Origin: Gonocerus acuteangulatus
Lineage: Eukaryota; Arthropoda; Insecta; Hemiptera; Coreidae
Direction of reading: 5' to 3'
Length of the DNA stretch: 64,000 bases
NCBI GenBank assembly: GCA_946811695.1
Contig: OX328124.1
Location: forward strand, 88,947,972 to 89,011,971
The notes under the pieces were generated by a model that saw nothing but the letters and a program-made list of their open reading frames with translations, searched no databases and had not been told where the DNA came from. The number at the start of each line of letters is the position of its first letter. Position 1 is the first letter of the stretch. Below are positions 30,776-43,984 of this stretch, one piece after another. A program made the translations under genes and the position numbers.

Positions 30776-31079
30776 TCTGGAGTGTGGCAGGTAACTTTCC
30801 TTGTCAGCCCAAAGTCTTTGCTTTGAGTAATGTCACGTGCCTTAGTAACAGTCCTTTATTCAATTTTTAATTTAACTTTCTCTCTCTTGTACTCAGTATT
30901 ATTGCTTATATTGTATCATCGTTATTAATATTACTGAAGATGATTACAATTATCTAAAACGTTTTTATTTTTATGTTTAAGTTGTACAGATTTAAATATT
31001 GTATTTTGAATAAACTATAATAATAGATTGGTTAACTATATCAGAAATGTAACTATGTGTTCATCCAGGTATATATTTT

Positions 31080-32061
31080 TATATATACACAACCCCTGTA
31101 TTGAAACTCTGGAAGTTTGAGCGGGTGTATTATCTTGAAAAAAATAATATTTTCCATCTGGGAACACAGATTTCATCCAGGCCAAGACTTTTTGTCGCAG
31201 AAGAGTTAAATACAGCTAACTATTAATTCGTCCTGAGATTTTTTCCAAGAGAAAATCGCCTGATGCTGTGATGGCGCCCCAAACCGCGACTCCTCCACCT
31301 CCCATATGTCATTTAGGACGGTTAAATGAGGTACTAGGACCATCTTCCATATAACTATACTCGTTATTTGGACCATTTTTAGAAAAATATTCCTCATTGG
31401 TCAGTGCTCAGATGAACTGGTCCAATGCGACCCATTCACGAGCATGATTTTTTTTACGCAAAATTCCCGATTAGCATAGGTAAGAGGGTTTTTTTCACAA
31501 CTTTTTTCCATTTTACACCAATTTCTGGCAGAACTGTTCTTACTGTTCTCATGGACGCAATTAAATTGAGATTTTTCTTGAGCTTCCGGGAAGTAACCAG
31601 TTCACCTTCTTTAGATAATGATTCCGCTATCCTATTTATTTTTCGGTTGGGTCCTCTTTTCGTTTTTATTCTATTATAATCGTTTTTTACCACATACGCC
31701 ACTGTAGTATGCGGGAGATTAAACTTTTCCCCCAGAGCTCTATATGATGATACCCGTCCTACTTATTTTTTTATTCGTGAAATTAGGCCTTTATCAGACT
31801 TTAAACTGACTTAATCCAACAATTTCATGGGTAGATAAGAGGTGTACAATTTTATTTGGCCAAGTTTTGTTTGCGTTATTCTGATGAATCCTCCTTCTAT
31901 TCCAAAATATAGCCAGCAAATATTATAGCCAGGTTACTGACCTTATTATTTCTTTTAACAATCAAATAGTGATTTCCAATCATTAGGAATTAAAAATTAA
32001 ATCAATATTTAATGTTTTGCACTAAAAGCAAAGTGTACAAATAAATTTGGCCAGGAGTGTA
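31080..32061 (-). mobile_element. Tc1-like DNA transposon, left end lost
   Basis: The right end GCAAAGTGTACAAATAAATT with GGCCAGGAGTG (32030-32059) next to TA is a Tc1-type terminal inverted repeat. The transposase remnant lies on the minus strand. The matching left repeat is not found near 31.1 kb. A partial second copy of the terminal words (GTACAATTTTATTTGGCCAAG, about 31835-31863) points inward, which suggests an end rearrangement. Confidence 0.65.
31206..31740 (-). pseudogene. Tc1-like transposase remnant
   Basis: The minus strand gives KRGPNRKINRIAESLSKEG, TSRKLKKNLNL, SMRTVRTVLPEIG and, after several stops, a GRWRSRGLGRHHS/GVWGA-like stretch near 31280. In Tc1 proteins the order is a GRKRK linker, SSRKIK-EELNL, S-x-RTVRRRLxEAGL, then GGGGVxVWGAI before the last catalytic residue. 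Frameshifts and stops make it inactive. Confidence 0.72.
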
Positions 32062-33230
32062 TGCATTAAATAAAATAACTGTATTTGTGTATGATTTATA
32101 TTGCATAATTGGAGATATATCTAATAATTGTATGGGGGAATCACCTTGGTTGTGGGTGCTCATAAATAATTTCATTTATATTTTGTTAGCCTGAGTTAGT
32201 GTTTTTAATGTAAATATATTTTATAAGAATGTCGTCTAAATATTGAAATCAATCGTGAGTTGTATTGAAAATAGGTTGCTACGTTGGCCAAGAAGTGCTG
32301 CCATGTTCCCACACAATTTCCTCGAAGTAGTACCTGCTATCTGTCCCCCATGCTAGCAAGTGGAACATTATTTATTACAAACGAGAAATACGCTCTCCCT
32401 TCATAGAAATTTATGAGCTTCCCAACCTTCCTCGAAATGGGAGTTGGATGTTAAGAATAATATACATCTCCATTTATTGCCTCCAAGTTCTTATTTTATT
32501 TTATGTATTGTTTTCTTCTAAGTTTTGTTTCATATTTATAAGAAAAACGCGTTTGTCATTGATATAAAAAAAGGTAACTATTCAGATTCTTTTAAAAATT
32601 CATTAATGAAAGTAAACAATTATGGTGAACGGTTATAGCGATTTACTGCAGGTACTATTTAAAGGAGAGGTTGTCGTTTTTATTTATTACAAAATAGTGT
32701 AAAGCAGAGATTTATTCACATCACGGGTATTGTGTAATATAAAATTACACAAAACATAAACATTTTAAACGATTTATATCAGATATTAAAATATAAATCA
32801 TATTTTAGGTGATTTATGAGTAAAATATTAATGTATTTGTGTTTGCAGCATCAAGACGATATTGCTCTCCTAATGAACAGCGAAAAATGTTATAATTAAA
32901 ATTAAATAGCAGCTTGATTTCTTCATATCAATGAATAGTAGATATTTTATTGGAAGATAAAAATCATTATTGTAAAAATACCAAAAATTCATCATATTGA
33001 ACTTGACTAAAAACATAATTTGTAATGGTCGTGTGTTGCCAAGGGAGAATGCAAACTTTCCTGAATTTAGAAGGGCTAGAAATTATTTGAACAGTTTCCT
33101 TGTTAGGAAATGTAACGAACTCTCAATAATGTTCGAATTCTTTTTTATTTGAAGGAAAAATAAACAAATAGACGTACTTTCTATTTTTCTTTCTCTATTT
33201 TGCTTATTTTCCAGGTGTATGCCCTTCCAA
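32062..33230. other. No gene recognised
   Basis: A/T-rich, no repeat match found. Confidence 0.5.
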
Positions 33231-33500
33231 TTTCCTTAGAGAGAGCATAATAGATAGGCTGTACTCCCCTCCTGTTGGATTGGATCTAAGGAAGCATTGT
33301 AAGGTGGTCGAGGGAAACATTGGTCGGGAGCTCTGGATGTTTTTGTAATAGCTCCCAGTAGAAGATAGAAGAGGGCTCAAGAAGACGCTGGGTATTTTAC
33401 TCTCTTGTTGATCTTGAGTCCCCTACCAACCATCCGTAAGGCTTTCCTTGTTCCTTTTATGGTACCGCAGCTATCCAATCTTATTTCCTATAGACCTTTC
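33231..33500. other. Moderately GC-richer stretch, unresolved
   Basis: Base composition rises compared with flanks. On the minus strand a frame with one stop reads LLEPSSIFYWELLQKHPELP and IQSNRRGVQPIYYALSKEI, which looks protein-like, but a rival frame is also open and no family is recognised. Confidence 0.25.
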
Positions 33501-33690
33501 ACGGATCCCCTTTCCGCGAATTTCACTATATGTACGTTCCCATTCGTCCAATCTTGTATATTATGTTCGCTCCTTACAATAAGAGATTGTTTGTTCGTGC
33601 TCGTTAATTATTTATTAGAAGCCAAGGAATCGTTTTATTTTGGAGAAGAAACACAGTAAAATTGGGGGAGAAATCTATAATTCTAACGTT

Positions 33691-33962
33691 TCACGTGCTC
33701 TGTGGTGTCCTTCCGAAATGAATTCCTAGGGGCGGAGGAAGAGCAAACATACCGGCTGTGTGACCGTATGGTACAAAAATGGTCACTTGTTTTCCCTCAC
33801 GGTCATCTGAAACCGGCAACTTTGGTCTTCCTCTACCCTCTGTAGGTGTACCGCGAAGAAAAGAACCAGTTAGTCCATGTGTTGGAAGGCCTACCTCCCC
33901 TCCGGCTACGCTCCTCATCGTTCTTTGGTCTCTAGCCAAACTGGGGGCATTTATTGCTGGAG
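33691..33962 (-). CDS. Candidate 3'-terminal host exon, function unknown
   Basis: A minus-strand frame of about 90 codons runs from after an in-frame stop (about 33972) to TGA at 33691-33693. A plausible splice acceptor CCTTCTCCAG lies near its start (about 33953-33962). The product is rich in Gly, Pro, Arg and Thr (SFLRGTPTEGRGRPKLP; GMFALPPPLGIHFG). Base composition is near 50% GC, against about one third outside. An AATAAA on the minus strand lies about 75 bp past the stop (33611-33616). These traits fit the last exon of a spliced gene, but no domain is recognised and no other exon is identified. It could also be part of an unknown element. Confidence 0.3.
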
Positions 33963-34080
33963 AAGGCTGCCTAGACTAGTCTAGGAGATTACTTCACGAC
34001 TTACTACCCGACTTAATATCTCATCTTCAAAACATTCCTGTATACCCCTTACCCAACCCATTTTCGCCCCCTCTTTTTTT

Positions 34081-34154
34081 TTAGCGCGGGTCTTCCATAA
34101 GGAAATTTTACTTTTCAGAACCCCTAGAGAACGAAAATAACGATTGTTCAAATT

Positions 34155-34217
<63 letters not shown>

Positions 34218-35180
34218 GTTCGCTCACTCCTGTTTTGTCGCTCATTCCTGGCGTCAATAATGGTCCAATTTTGATGAAATTTGGTTCAAAAATCTTTCGT
34301 CTAATTTGAATGGTCAAGTTCACCAGCAGAATCCGCCCACCGGAACATAGTTTTTGGAGCGATATTCGCGCGAAAAAAATCGTTATACTTACTTCATATG
34401 TTTTCAAGTACTCGTTTTATAGGTTTATTCGCCAATAAAAACGAATGAAACCATTTTTAAGGTGATAGCTTTAACCGTTTTCGGGAAAAGTGGTAGAAAA
34501 TAGAAAATATTAGTTGAATCAAGTTTTTGGTTTGGGTACAATCATGGGATTCATTTAAAATATTTTCTGCATGTTTTAAATTCTTATAAACAAAGATGTT
34601 TTAATTTTGGTTAAGTTCGGAGTTAAGGAAGGATTTTTAGAAATGAAAAGTTTTGGGAACTTCGTATATTTTCCTTAATATCTCGAAAACGGTTGGGAAC
34701 CTTGGTAAACTGAAGGTAACCATTTAAAAGCTTACTAAATGCTCTAATAAAAAGATTCTGAAGCAATTTTCGATTAGGCGATGTCAATAAGTGCTTAAAT
34801 CTTCAAATGTGTTTGTTTTGTTCTTTTAAACGGGTTTTGTAGTTGTTTAGCTCACTTTTTAATTGGTTGTTTTTTGTTTAATTGGACTTATTTATAGAAT
34901 TAGTATTTTAGTAGAAGATTACAAGAAAATGTAAACATATTGTTATTTTGTAAACTATTGAACAGTGAGATTAGTATCTCTAGGAGTGGATGAAGAGTGC
35001 TGCCTGACCCTTTTTCTGTCAGAGGTGAGGGTCTGGGCGGACCTAGTTGAGGTCATAATTCATTTCATGAAAAGTCTAACCAAAATTATAACTGTTTCTA
35101 TTTCAACCTTCTATTTCCAAATGACATTAGGATTAAGAACGGAACCGCGCTAAGATGATGCAGTTCCTGCGAGTCAGACT
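34081..35180 (-). mobile_element. Helentron-like copy D
   Basis: Read on the minus strand, it starts AGTCTGACTCGCAGGAACTG (35180), has TTAGCGCGGTTCC at 35141-35153 and ends with a diverged CCCGCGCTAA (34081-34090). The 3' module with (TA)n (34157-34214) and CGATTTTGATGAAATTTGG on the plus strand is present, but the terminal hairpin arm has been lost. Several central blocks match copies A and B with more substitutions, so D is older. Its 5' flank is the dispersed repeat at 35186. Confidence 0.65.
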
Positions 35181-35185
35181 ATTAC

Positions 35186-35400
35186 GATTTGTATCAATCT
35201 ATTTGGTATATTAAAATTTTTAAAATTCATTGGTATATTATTTCATGATTTATAAAATGTACTGTTGTATAACATCACGATTTCTATAATGTATTAATAT
35301 ATTGCATATTGTGTATAACGTATTTATGTACACAATTTGTAAAAGGTATTTTGTAATATATTCCATGATACATAGCTGTAGAATAAATCACCAAACGTTG
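35186..35400 (+). repeat. Dispersed A/T-rich repeat, copy 2
   Basis: Matches the reverse complement of 8063-8245 in order (see that entry). Helentron D abuts its left edge. Confidence 0.55.
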
Positions 35401-36781
35401 CGAAACTCTCAGTGAATAATGAAATGAATATCCCTTTGTCTTTATGTTCCGGTAGCCACAACAATGTGTCATAATAGTGTGTTTATTTAATATCTTTGTT
35501 TGAATCAGTGTTCTTGCATGAATATATATGTGAGAATATGATGGATATTTAAATAATTTCCAATGTTTATAATTAATCTCTAGTCATTACACTTACATTA
35601 ACACTTATATTTCGATTTGATTTATCCAGGTTAATTAGAAAATAATGAAAATATTTTTGTCCTGTAGATAAATTATTTTAAGCATAAATATAGATTCAAG
35701 ACCTGTTCGGCACAATGATCGTAAGGAAACAGATAATTGATGAACTAAAGGAAATCATAATATTATGACGCAGAAAATGAAAAGAAAAGAAAAATAATTG
35801 AGAATAATGCTGTAGTTTAAGATAATACATCATGAAGGACTCAAGGAAAAGAAATAGCAACGAATGATGAGTGAAAATCTCGACTTGAACGTGAAAGCAT
35901 AGATAGGTGTTGAGTGTAATATGAAGATGAAAGAGTGTAGGCGTTGAACAGACAGCGTGGAAGTAATGTGGCGTAAAGAAGTTGAGAAAGTTTTCGAAAC
36001 GTGACTAGGCAAGCATGCCAAGGAGGGTGAGAACATTCACTCAAACATCGAAGGAATAATATACTCGGGAAGAAAATCACTCTACCGCACAACTCAAAAA
36101 TAACAGCTTTAAATTTAGAGTGCAATCGGAAATTTACATTTTCTTGTCATTTTAACACTCTCTAAAGGAGTGGAGCTATTGTGGTTGCACTCATGAGAGA
36201 ATTTTTGAAATATTTTTTAAAATCATGATCGATCTGACGTAATATTGATACCCGCCAAAGTTTTGTTTTTCGTCACGAAATTTGATATATAGCACACCTC
36301 TAGCAAGTCCAAACTATCCACAGGCATTTTATTTTATGCAGAACGTTTTCATGGACTTGAAGAGGTCGCCGGGCTGTGGAACGACATAATGGCACAATTT
36401 TTCTCGGCTTTGAAAATGGGGCCCTTGATGTTCTACAAAAAATAAAATATACCTGAAAAATTTGGACTTTTTACATTATTCTTATCATCAATTTCCACCA
36501 TCCACAAATTCCTACAATGATTATACGAGTTCCTTAACAATCAAGATTGGTCCACCTGGAGGGGGCGTTTATTCTGGACCCAAATTACTAATGAATTATG
36601 TCAGAATTTCTGTTTATTGTAACAAAACTCATCATGAGTATCTAAAGACAAAGATACGTTTTAAAAACAAAGTAGGTATTTTCGTTCTATAGAAATTGGG
36701 TTTCACTCTGTATTATATTCAAATTGAATGAAGCCACAAAACCGGATCAGGTATTGGTTGTTACTTCCATCTCTAGGGGCG

Positions 36782-36851
<70 letters not shown>

Positions 36852-38117
36852 TGTGTATTTACAGGTTTATGAAACAGATAAGTGTATAATGTAGGAAAAA
36901 AAGCTCTACAATACTCATGATATTGTCTGATATCATAAACACAAAATGGAGTCTACATACACAAGACTGGCCGTTAAAGAGGCTTAGATTTAATTCCACT
37001 CTCAGTTATTTTCGTTCCCTTCGTTCCATTAAGTTCTCCAGCAGGAATTGAGTGGTTTTCAATTGAGCCAAGGTAAATTCCAGTAGGACGCTTTACCAAC
37101 TCTATGCTAACAAACAGATTCCCAACTCCACTTGTTTAATCACATAAGTGAGTTTTGAAGAGGACGAAAAAGGAAATTCTTGTTTTGTTAGGGGTTCTAA
37201 TTGTTTTAACACATTCTCTGTTCAGAGAGAAAAAAAAATAACAAAACTCAGTTGAACGTTTATCGTTACTTCAAGGACGTTTTGCTACGCAATCGTGCGT
37301 TTTGTTGCCCTTTTAAAAGCCTGGAATAGTGAATACATGAAAGTAACTCATTTAAAGAAAATTTAATTTGAATTTCCTCTTTGTTTATTTCTCATTCTCC
37401 TTAGGACATTATTTTTATCACTAGACATCAACAGTAACCGTACGCTAAGAAAGCATCAATATCCTATTTTGTGACCAGAAAAAGAACATATTAACAGGCA
37501 AAGAGGCAATTTCTTCCAAAAATCTGATTTTGTTTTTCAGCAGAATCCCAACCATCCATTAATGCGTTCCATCCATTAATACACACGAATTTATCTATTG
37601 TAGGTCTTGTATTATTATTCCTAGACATTAATGAGGAGATACGGTGTAAATCTATTTGGATGTGTATCTGCAAGGTCATTCCCCCTATACAGTCCATTCA
37701 TTGTGTCATTCGTTAGTGTAATTTATTTTTAGATTCTGATACACTTAACTTAAAAATGTACCGATAAAATTAAGTAAAGTAAAACTGGTTTCCAATTGCT
37801 TATGGAGGCAACGACGCATGAATGCAATTATATAATAACGTACAAAAAGATTACTTTCACCACATATATCCTATAGTTTTTTTTTGTTTTGTTTATTTAT
37901 TCTTATTTAATACATTTTGCTTCGTATTTTTTTTTAAAAAAATTATATTATTTTTTTAAAGTCTCATTCTTTTATTTTTTATTCTTTTATTTTTTATTTA
38001 TATTTATAGGAAATATAAAGGAGGAAATGATTTAGAAAATCGGAATTCCTTTCCAGAGTATTAATCTACTCTACAACGTAACGATACATGAAACCTTTCT
38101 AAGATGGGAAAAAAGGT
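35401..38117. other. No gene recognised; (TA)n at 36784-36846
   Basis: Short open frames at 35830-36125 (minus) and 36462-36692 (plus) have no recognisable features. No repeat family detected. Confidence 0.5.
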
Positions 38118-38243
<126 letters not shown>

Positions 38244-38269
38244 CTAGTTAGGGTTGTCAACTATTATCA

Positions 38270-38500
38270 ATTGGGGGGTAAGAAAAAAGAAAATATTTGA
38301 GTTGACCTACGTCTATCTGGGCCAAGATCTCAGGAACGGGTGAACACTGCTCCGTCGGAGGTCAGCCGGCCCTTATTAAATCCTTCGCCCCATCTCTGCT
38401 ATACCTCGTGGCTGGACGAGGTTACTCTGGAGACGCCTGAGAGCTTGCGGAAATTACGTTACGTGTGAGCCACGTCCGGTTCCAACAACTCAGGGGTAGC
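38270..38500. other. GC-richer segment of unknown nature
   Basis: CTGCTCCGTCGGAGGTCAGC, CCTCGTGGCTGGACGAGG and GGAGACGCCTGAGAGCTTGC stand out from the A/T-rich background and contain short inverted words (CTCGTGG/CCACGAG-like). It could be the 3' part of an old retroposon or a structured transcript; no frame or family is recognised. Confidence 0.35.
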
Positions 38501-39662
38501 GTTTGCGAATTCGTTGTTCGATAATTGCCAGTGGTCCAGCAAGACATACAATGATAAAACCATACCTTTTGTACTTAACCCTTCAGGAGTTAAATACTAT
38601 TTGTTAACATTCAAGAACTGTCTATCTACCTATTCTTCTGTTTTTATGATTGTTGTGTTCCCATTAGGATTAAAAAAAAAATATATATATCTTCTTATTT
38701 GATTAAGGCGCCAGTGAAAGGAAATCTTTAAAGCGTCAATTAATAGAAACTCTGTTTATTTGAGGACAGGAACTTTAATTGAATAATTAATATTGATATT
38801 TATAAGGGAAATGTGGCGAGAGTTAATCTAATAGCTTTGAAGGGCAACACTGAGTGACTAGTTAGTATTTGTTGACGGGGGGGGGGGGGGTCGGTCCAGG
38901 GAATTTCGACCTACAAACCCCTCGATTTATATTCATAGAATCAGGGTAGAACTCCTTCTAAAATGTTAATCAAGGTTCTGATGCTGCCAACATCTTGAAA
39001 TTGGAAGTCGATCTAAGCGTTTCTCAGCTACCGAACATTTAATTCCCCGCTCTTCGGGGGAATAATAACAGGACTGTTTGATGCGGTTCTTCATGGAAAA
39101 CTTGTTATCTTGCAATGAGTTCGACATCGGCAATGTCGAACACTCTTCAGATGATGATTTCATACAGTTTAGAGCGAGTAATAGTTATCTATTTATATCT
39201 TACAGTGGAGTGATATTTATAATTTAAAAATAATCACAATACATGAACAGCTCCTAAGATATCGCAAATTGAAGTTTTTTGTCATTATCTTCAGCTCCCT
39301 TTCCTGGCTGTAAATCCGAAATGCAACTACTGTTTATTATAAATAAAAATACAGCAAAATCATTCATTTGTAATTTCATTTACTTAATTTACTACATTCT
39401 TCAGTGATGCGGAGTAAGCTGATTAATATGTCCTGTTAGTCATGCAGGTCCTGCGAACTGAGCACATTGAAAAATTCATTTAAATAATGTCATCAACATA
39501 ATTTTAATAGTTCTTAAGGCCAAACTAATTTATAATTACAGGTGACAAAATACCCCCTACTGTTTGATAAAGTACCGTGCCATAGGGCATTTTGTCACAC
39601 TTGAAGTGCTTAGGGAACAAACAATACATGGTACTTAGACATTAATTAGAATGCTAATTAAA

Positions 39663-40316
39663 CAGGTACACACAAAGAAAATGTGGTCTTTTCCAAAAAC
39701 ACCGTACATATATACTTATGTATTTCGACACGCTGATCATTTCAGGTTTATGGGCATTTGAAGTTCAAATTTCGTGTGAAGTCCATAAAGAAGAAATAAG
39801 AAGAGCTTCCGTGGGTTTTGATGGTCGCTGAATTATAATCCGAGGTCTGTTTCACTCCATCGGCGCAAAATCAAGGTCATTTCAAGGAAAACCCTGTTTT
39901 GCACAAAATGAATTTTTGACTGCACATTCAGAAAGAACGAAAAATTTTACGTCCAGATATGTGTTTTATTTTTTTTTCTATTTTAGTCCTGAAGGTCATT
40001 TCAATGTTCCTTTACAACATGCAAAAATACGATTATGTAGCTTCATAGAACTATAATACTACGTTAATAAGTTCTGAGAGTCGCTAACTTTGAATCCGGG
40101 GTCAGTTTGAATGTGAAATTTTAAATAAAGTAGTCTAAGAAGAAAATCATTATTTCTTCTTCAAGGACTTCATACGAAATTTGAACTTCCAATGTCCGTT
40201 ATCCTGACGTGATGATGGTGAAACGGGCTCCGGATTCGGATTCAGCGTGTCGAAATACATAACCATACCATATGTATGGTGTTTTTGGAAAATACCACGT
40301 TTGTTTTGTGTGCCTG
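39663..40316 (+). mobile_element. Fold-back element FB2, copy 1
   Basis: The ends CAGG(T)ACACACAAAG and CTTTGTGTG-like CCTG form inverted repeats that continue inward for 250 bp or more (GTATTTCGACACGCTGA...; AATTTCGT(G/A)TGAAGTC; TTCACTCCATCGGCGCAAAA in the left arm, diverged in the right). No coding capacity. The second copy is the split element at 44.7-47.3 kb. Confidence 0.65.
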
Positions 40317-40399
40317 GGTCATTTTACGTAGCTTATACGTAAGTACCATTTACTTACTTTTCGTTTAGGCTAAATTACTAACCAAAACACAAGTATCAA

Positions 40400-40990
40400 A
40401 GTTGTATGATGGGAAGGGCAGCTTGATTGCCCTGGGCTGTCAAAACAGGGTCCAACTAGAGTGTGTTCTGCGGCAATCTGGCAACTATAAAAGTGAAAAA
40501 GCTGAGGAATTACCAACATTGGAATATCCACCATACCTAGCTCACCTGAGCCTGATTGTGTAGAATTGCACCGTCACATAAACACAGGCTGAGAATTCGC
40601 AGTTGGGCCGAAGCTGAATACAAGAGGAAGTGGTGTCAAAGGTCCATCCAGAGACAGGCAGAGAAATTTGATGCTATTATCTTACAAGAAGAAGACGGAG
40701 ACCCTTCTTAATGCGTATTTGCAGGGGCAAGGTAATACTACTAACAGTTGACCTTGCAAATTGCATAGACATCATCACTCCAAGGGACTGACCAATACTA
40801 CATGGTGTCGACTAGGCTTTCAGGATGACAAAACTCCATACCACATTGTTTGTAGGTGAACGGTGCTTACAGCCAAAAGGTTTCTTCACATTGAAACCGC
40901 GTTTATGTTCCAAGTAGGATACCAGAGCTGAACCATACAACCCTTAGGAGGTTCATTGCTGGTACGGGTCTTGTATTATAACAGCACGAC
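40400..40990 (+). pseudogene. Decayed LINE ORF2 end: RNase H tail and CCHC region
   Basis: Plus-strand frames give ALGCQNRVQLECVLRQSG followed by SEKAEEL, recognisable as the RNase H end (WVPGHxG ... NEKADEL), and later CRLGFQDDKTPYHIVCR, TVLTAKRFLHIE and LRRFIAGTGLVL. In LINE proteins with RNase H this order is CRxC-x5-ETPxHIxCEC, ALxxxRxxxLG and LRFIxxTGL. Stops and frame changes are frequent. It belongs to a LINE other than the one at 18.8-29.1 kb. Confidence 0.65.
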
Positions 40991-41147
40991 ACAATAGCTA
41001 TAGTGGAGACTATAGGTTGTATAGGCCTCAACTCAGATGAACCCAGGCACCCGTTTTCTCATCTTATCTAATCTAAAACCACAAGTAAAAATTTTGAAAA
41101 AGTACCCACCTTTCCTTGTGTGTCATTTGTGACGCAAGACCCATATA

Positions 41148-42773
41148 CAGGGTGTCCCACATTGAGATGTCATAATTTTAAGGGTTTATTCTGCACCTCA
41201 TTTATAGTTCAGGGACGCAAAAATGATCGTCCTATCTCAACATGTAGCAGAGCTATTCAAACTTTTGTCTATTTTCAAAACTATTGAATTGTCTTATGAA
41301 AAACTGTGTTTTCCGGATTTCTGGTCTATGTATCGTAAATGACGACCACATTTTTAGAATCTACATTAAATTTCTAATAAGAAACACCAGTTATTAAAAT
41401 GTTTTCATGTAAATTAGGAGCTACACTAAGAGTTATATAGATGTGAACTATTGTTATTAGGGTTTTCTTAGCTCCTTTAATATTTTCTTAATCAGCTATT
41501 TGTAGACTTAGCGGTTTGCCTTCACCTCAAAAATTGCCTTATTTAATAAGTTTTAAAATGGTACCCTGTTGTTTTAAAAACAAAAATTATTTAAGTCTAT
41601 TTTTTTCTGATTTCTAAGTCAAAACCAATACATTTGCTGTAGCTTGAAGAAGCCAATCTGAACACATTATTTAATTTCACGTGAATATGGTGATGTCTCA
41701 TCCTTCCAACATTAGGTATACACACTTTTTGCTCAGGTTACGGATTAGGGGCACCTTGGAAAGAGTGAAATATGACAGAAGAACATTTTGGAAATAATCA
41801 CAATTATTGTTAACATAATAAATACATATGTTATATTTTTATGCTTTCAGGGTCTTGTTTTATGAAATTTCTATTTTTATGAGTAGTATAATAGCCTTTT
41901 CATTTAAATCTATTTGTTTCGCTTTATATTTGCAGGAGAGAGTTTTTTCAATACAATTTATAACGAATAACCCAGTTACTTATAAGCAATAACTTATAAG
42001 CAGAAATTGTAGTGTCTAATTTTATTAAATAGAATAGAATTAAAAATAGAAATTTAATGAAACAAGACCCTCAAAGTGTAAAAATATAAGATCTGTATTT
42101 ATTGTGTTAAAATAATAACAATAATTGTGATTATTTCAAATATGTTCTTCTGCCATCTTTCCCGTATCCCCTGTGTCCCCTAATCCTTAATCTGAGCAAA
42201 AAGTGTGTATACCTAATGTTCGAATGATGGGCATCACCATATTCGCGTGAAATTAAATAATGTGATCAGGTTGGCTTATTCAAGCTACAGCAAATTTATT
42301 GGTTTTGACTTAGAAATCAGAAAAAAATAGACTTAAATAATTTTTTTTTAACCAACAGGGTTCTATTTTAAATATTATTAAATAAGGCAACTTTTGAGGT
42401 GGAGACAAACCGCTAAGTCTACAAATAGCTGATTAAGAAAATATTGAAGGAGTTAAGAAAACCCTAATAACAATAGTTCACATCTATATGGCTCTTAGTG
42501 TAGCTCCTAATTTACATGACATTTCAATAATGGGTGTTTCTTATTGGAACTTTAATGTAGATTCAAAAAATGTGGTCGTCATTTACGATACATAGACCAG
42601 AAATCCGGAAAACGCTGTTTTTCATAAGAAAACCCAATAGTTTTGAAAATAGACAAAAGTTTGAATAGCTCTGCTACATATTGAGATAGGACGCTCATTT
42701 CTGCGTCCCTGAACTACAAATGAGGTGTAGAATAAACCCTTAAAATTATGACATCTCAGTGTGGGACACCCTG
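41148..42773. mobile_element. 1.6-kb fold-back element with arms of about 730 bp
   Basis: Ends are CAGGGTGTCCCACATTGAGA and its inverse GTGGGACACCCTG, flanked by TA on both sides (41146-41147, 42774-42775). The left arm (41148 to about 41885) and right arm (about 42045-42773) are inverted copies with a few percent difference, separated by a loop of about 160 bp. TA duplications and the CAGGGTGTCCC terminus fit Tc1/mariner-type elements with extended inverted repeats. No transposase is seen. A transcript through it would form a very long RNA hairpin. Confidence 0.85.
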
Positions 42774-43105
42774 TATGTAAGTCTAAATGTGAACATACCA
42801 ACCTGAAATAAGCAATGTAGTTGAAGTTGATGGCTTTCCGTTAGTGTAGTTACCATGTAGGAGGTAGGAATATCTACTCAAAGGCTTTGTACTTGCAGGA
42901 GACATTGATACTACACTACCTCAATACCCATTCGCTTTGAGATTCAATTACAACATTACTTGTACTAATCACCTAATGGCCTTTTCTGTAAAACACCAAC
43001 ATATGGAATCGTGCACGAACCATGGTTCAAAACGATTATTCTTCTCATTGTCCCCCAATTAGCCCATTCGAATAAACATCCATTTGGGTTGCACTCATAA
43101 TATAT

Positions 43106-43375
43106 TTTAGCATAAATATACTTTAGCGATGACCAAACTAAAAAAAAACAAAACAAAAAAAAACGTTACAAAAAAGCGTTACAAACAAGTGTCACAAAAA
43201 AGCGTTACAAACAAGTGTCACAAAAAAGTGTCGGCTGGCGTTCGCGCATGCGCGGTGGCCATGTAAGAAAAAGAAGACTGTATGTTATACAGAACATGTG
43301 GAACTATAGCATATTTATGTTCCTGAATTTGAGCAGAAGGCTCTAAACGAAATTAATTTGAATGGTTATTTATCA
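43106..43375 (-). mobile_element. MITE-like repeat, copy 2
   Basis: AGCATAAATATACTTTAGCGATGACC at the left and CTATAGCATATTTATGTTCCTGAATTTGAGC at the right bound an interior with alternating AAGCGTTACAAA/CAAGTGTCACAAA words and one GCGCATGCGC core. It is the reverse of the copy at 0.9-1.3 kb. Confidence 0.65.
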
Positions 43376-43563
43376 TTTCTTCAACCTTACCTATCAGGCA
43401 TCAAACGTACTTTTAACCTAAGCTAAAATTGGAATATACACATTGTGAATTAACGTTTCAACGAATTCTTCCAAATAATGAGTGTAATACAAATACTCTA
43501 TTCCTTCGGAATGTACTAAAACATGTTACTCATGGAAAAAAATATTGTACATGATTTGTGTCT

Positions 43564-43566
<3 letters not shown>

Positions 43567-43620
<54 letters not shown>
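43567..43620. repeat. (TA)n array
   Basis: Pure TA repeat of about 54 bases. Confidence 0.95.
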
Positions 43621-43623
<3 letters not shown>

Positions 43624-43984
43624 ATTATCGTTAGAGGTGGAAAGTCAAAAACTTCACGAAATAGTTTCAAATGGACCACCGCCTATAACGATTTTCTTCA
43701 TATATTCGAAGCTCACTCCGTATCCAAACTATTAATTCCCTTATTCAGATCATGGATGTACATCTTGTCCAACTAACAATAATGGTGACCAGTGAATGTA
43801 TGCAAAATCGGTCTATTATAAGTAGGCGGATTAGTGCGGGTACAAATTATTGCGCATACACGCCACATGTTTGTTTCCTCTCAACGAAACTCGGTTTACA
43901 TCACAACAAACAATTCTGTTAGCTTTTAATAACAAATAAACGTTTTTCTCAATAAATAATAAGTAACATTGCTTTTAGGGCGTA

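Noticed and set aside
35830..36125. Two overlapping minus-strand frames
   Set aside because: A possible weak LINE-like reading on the plus strand was also considered, but stops are frequent and no ordered motif set could be established.
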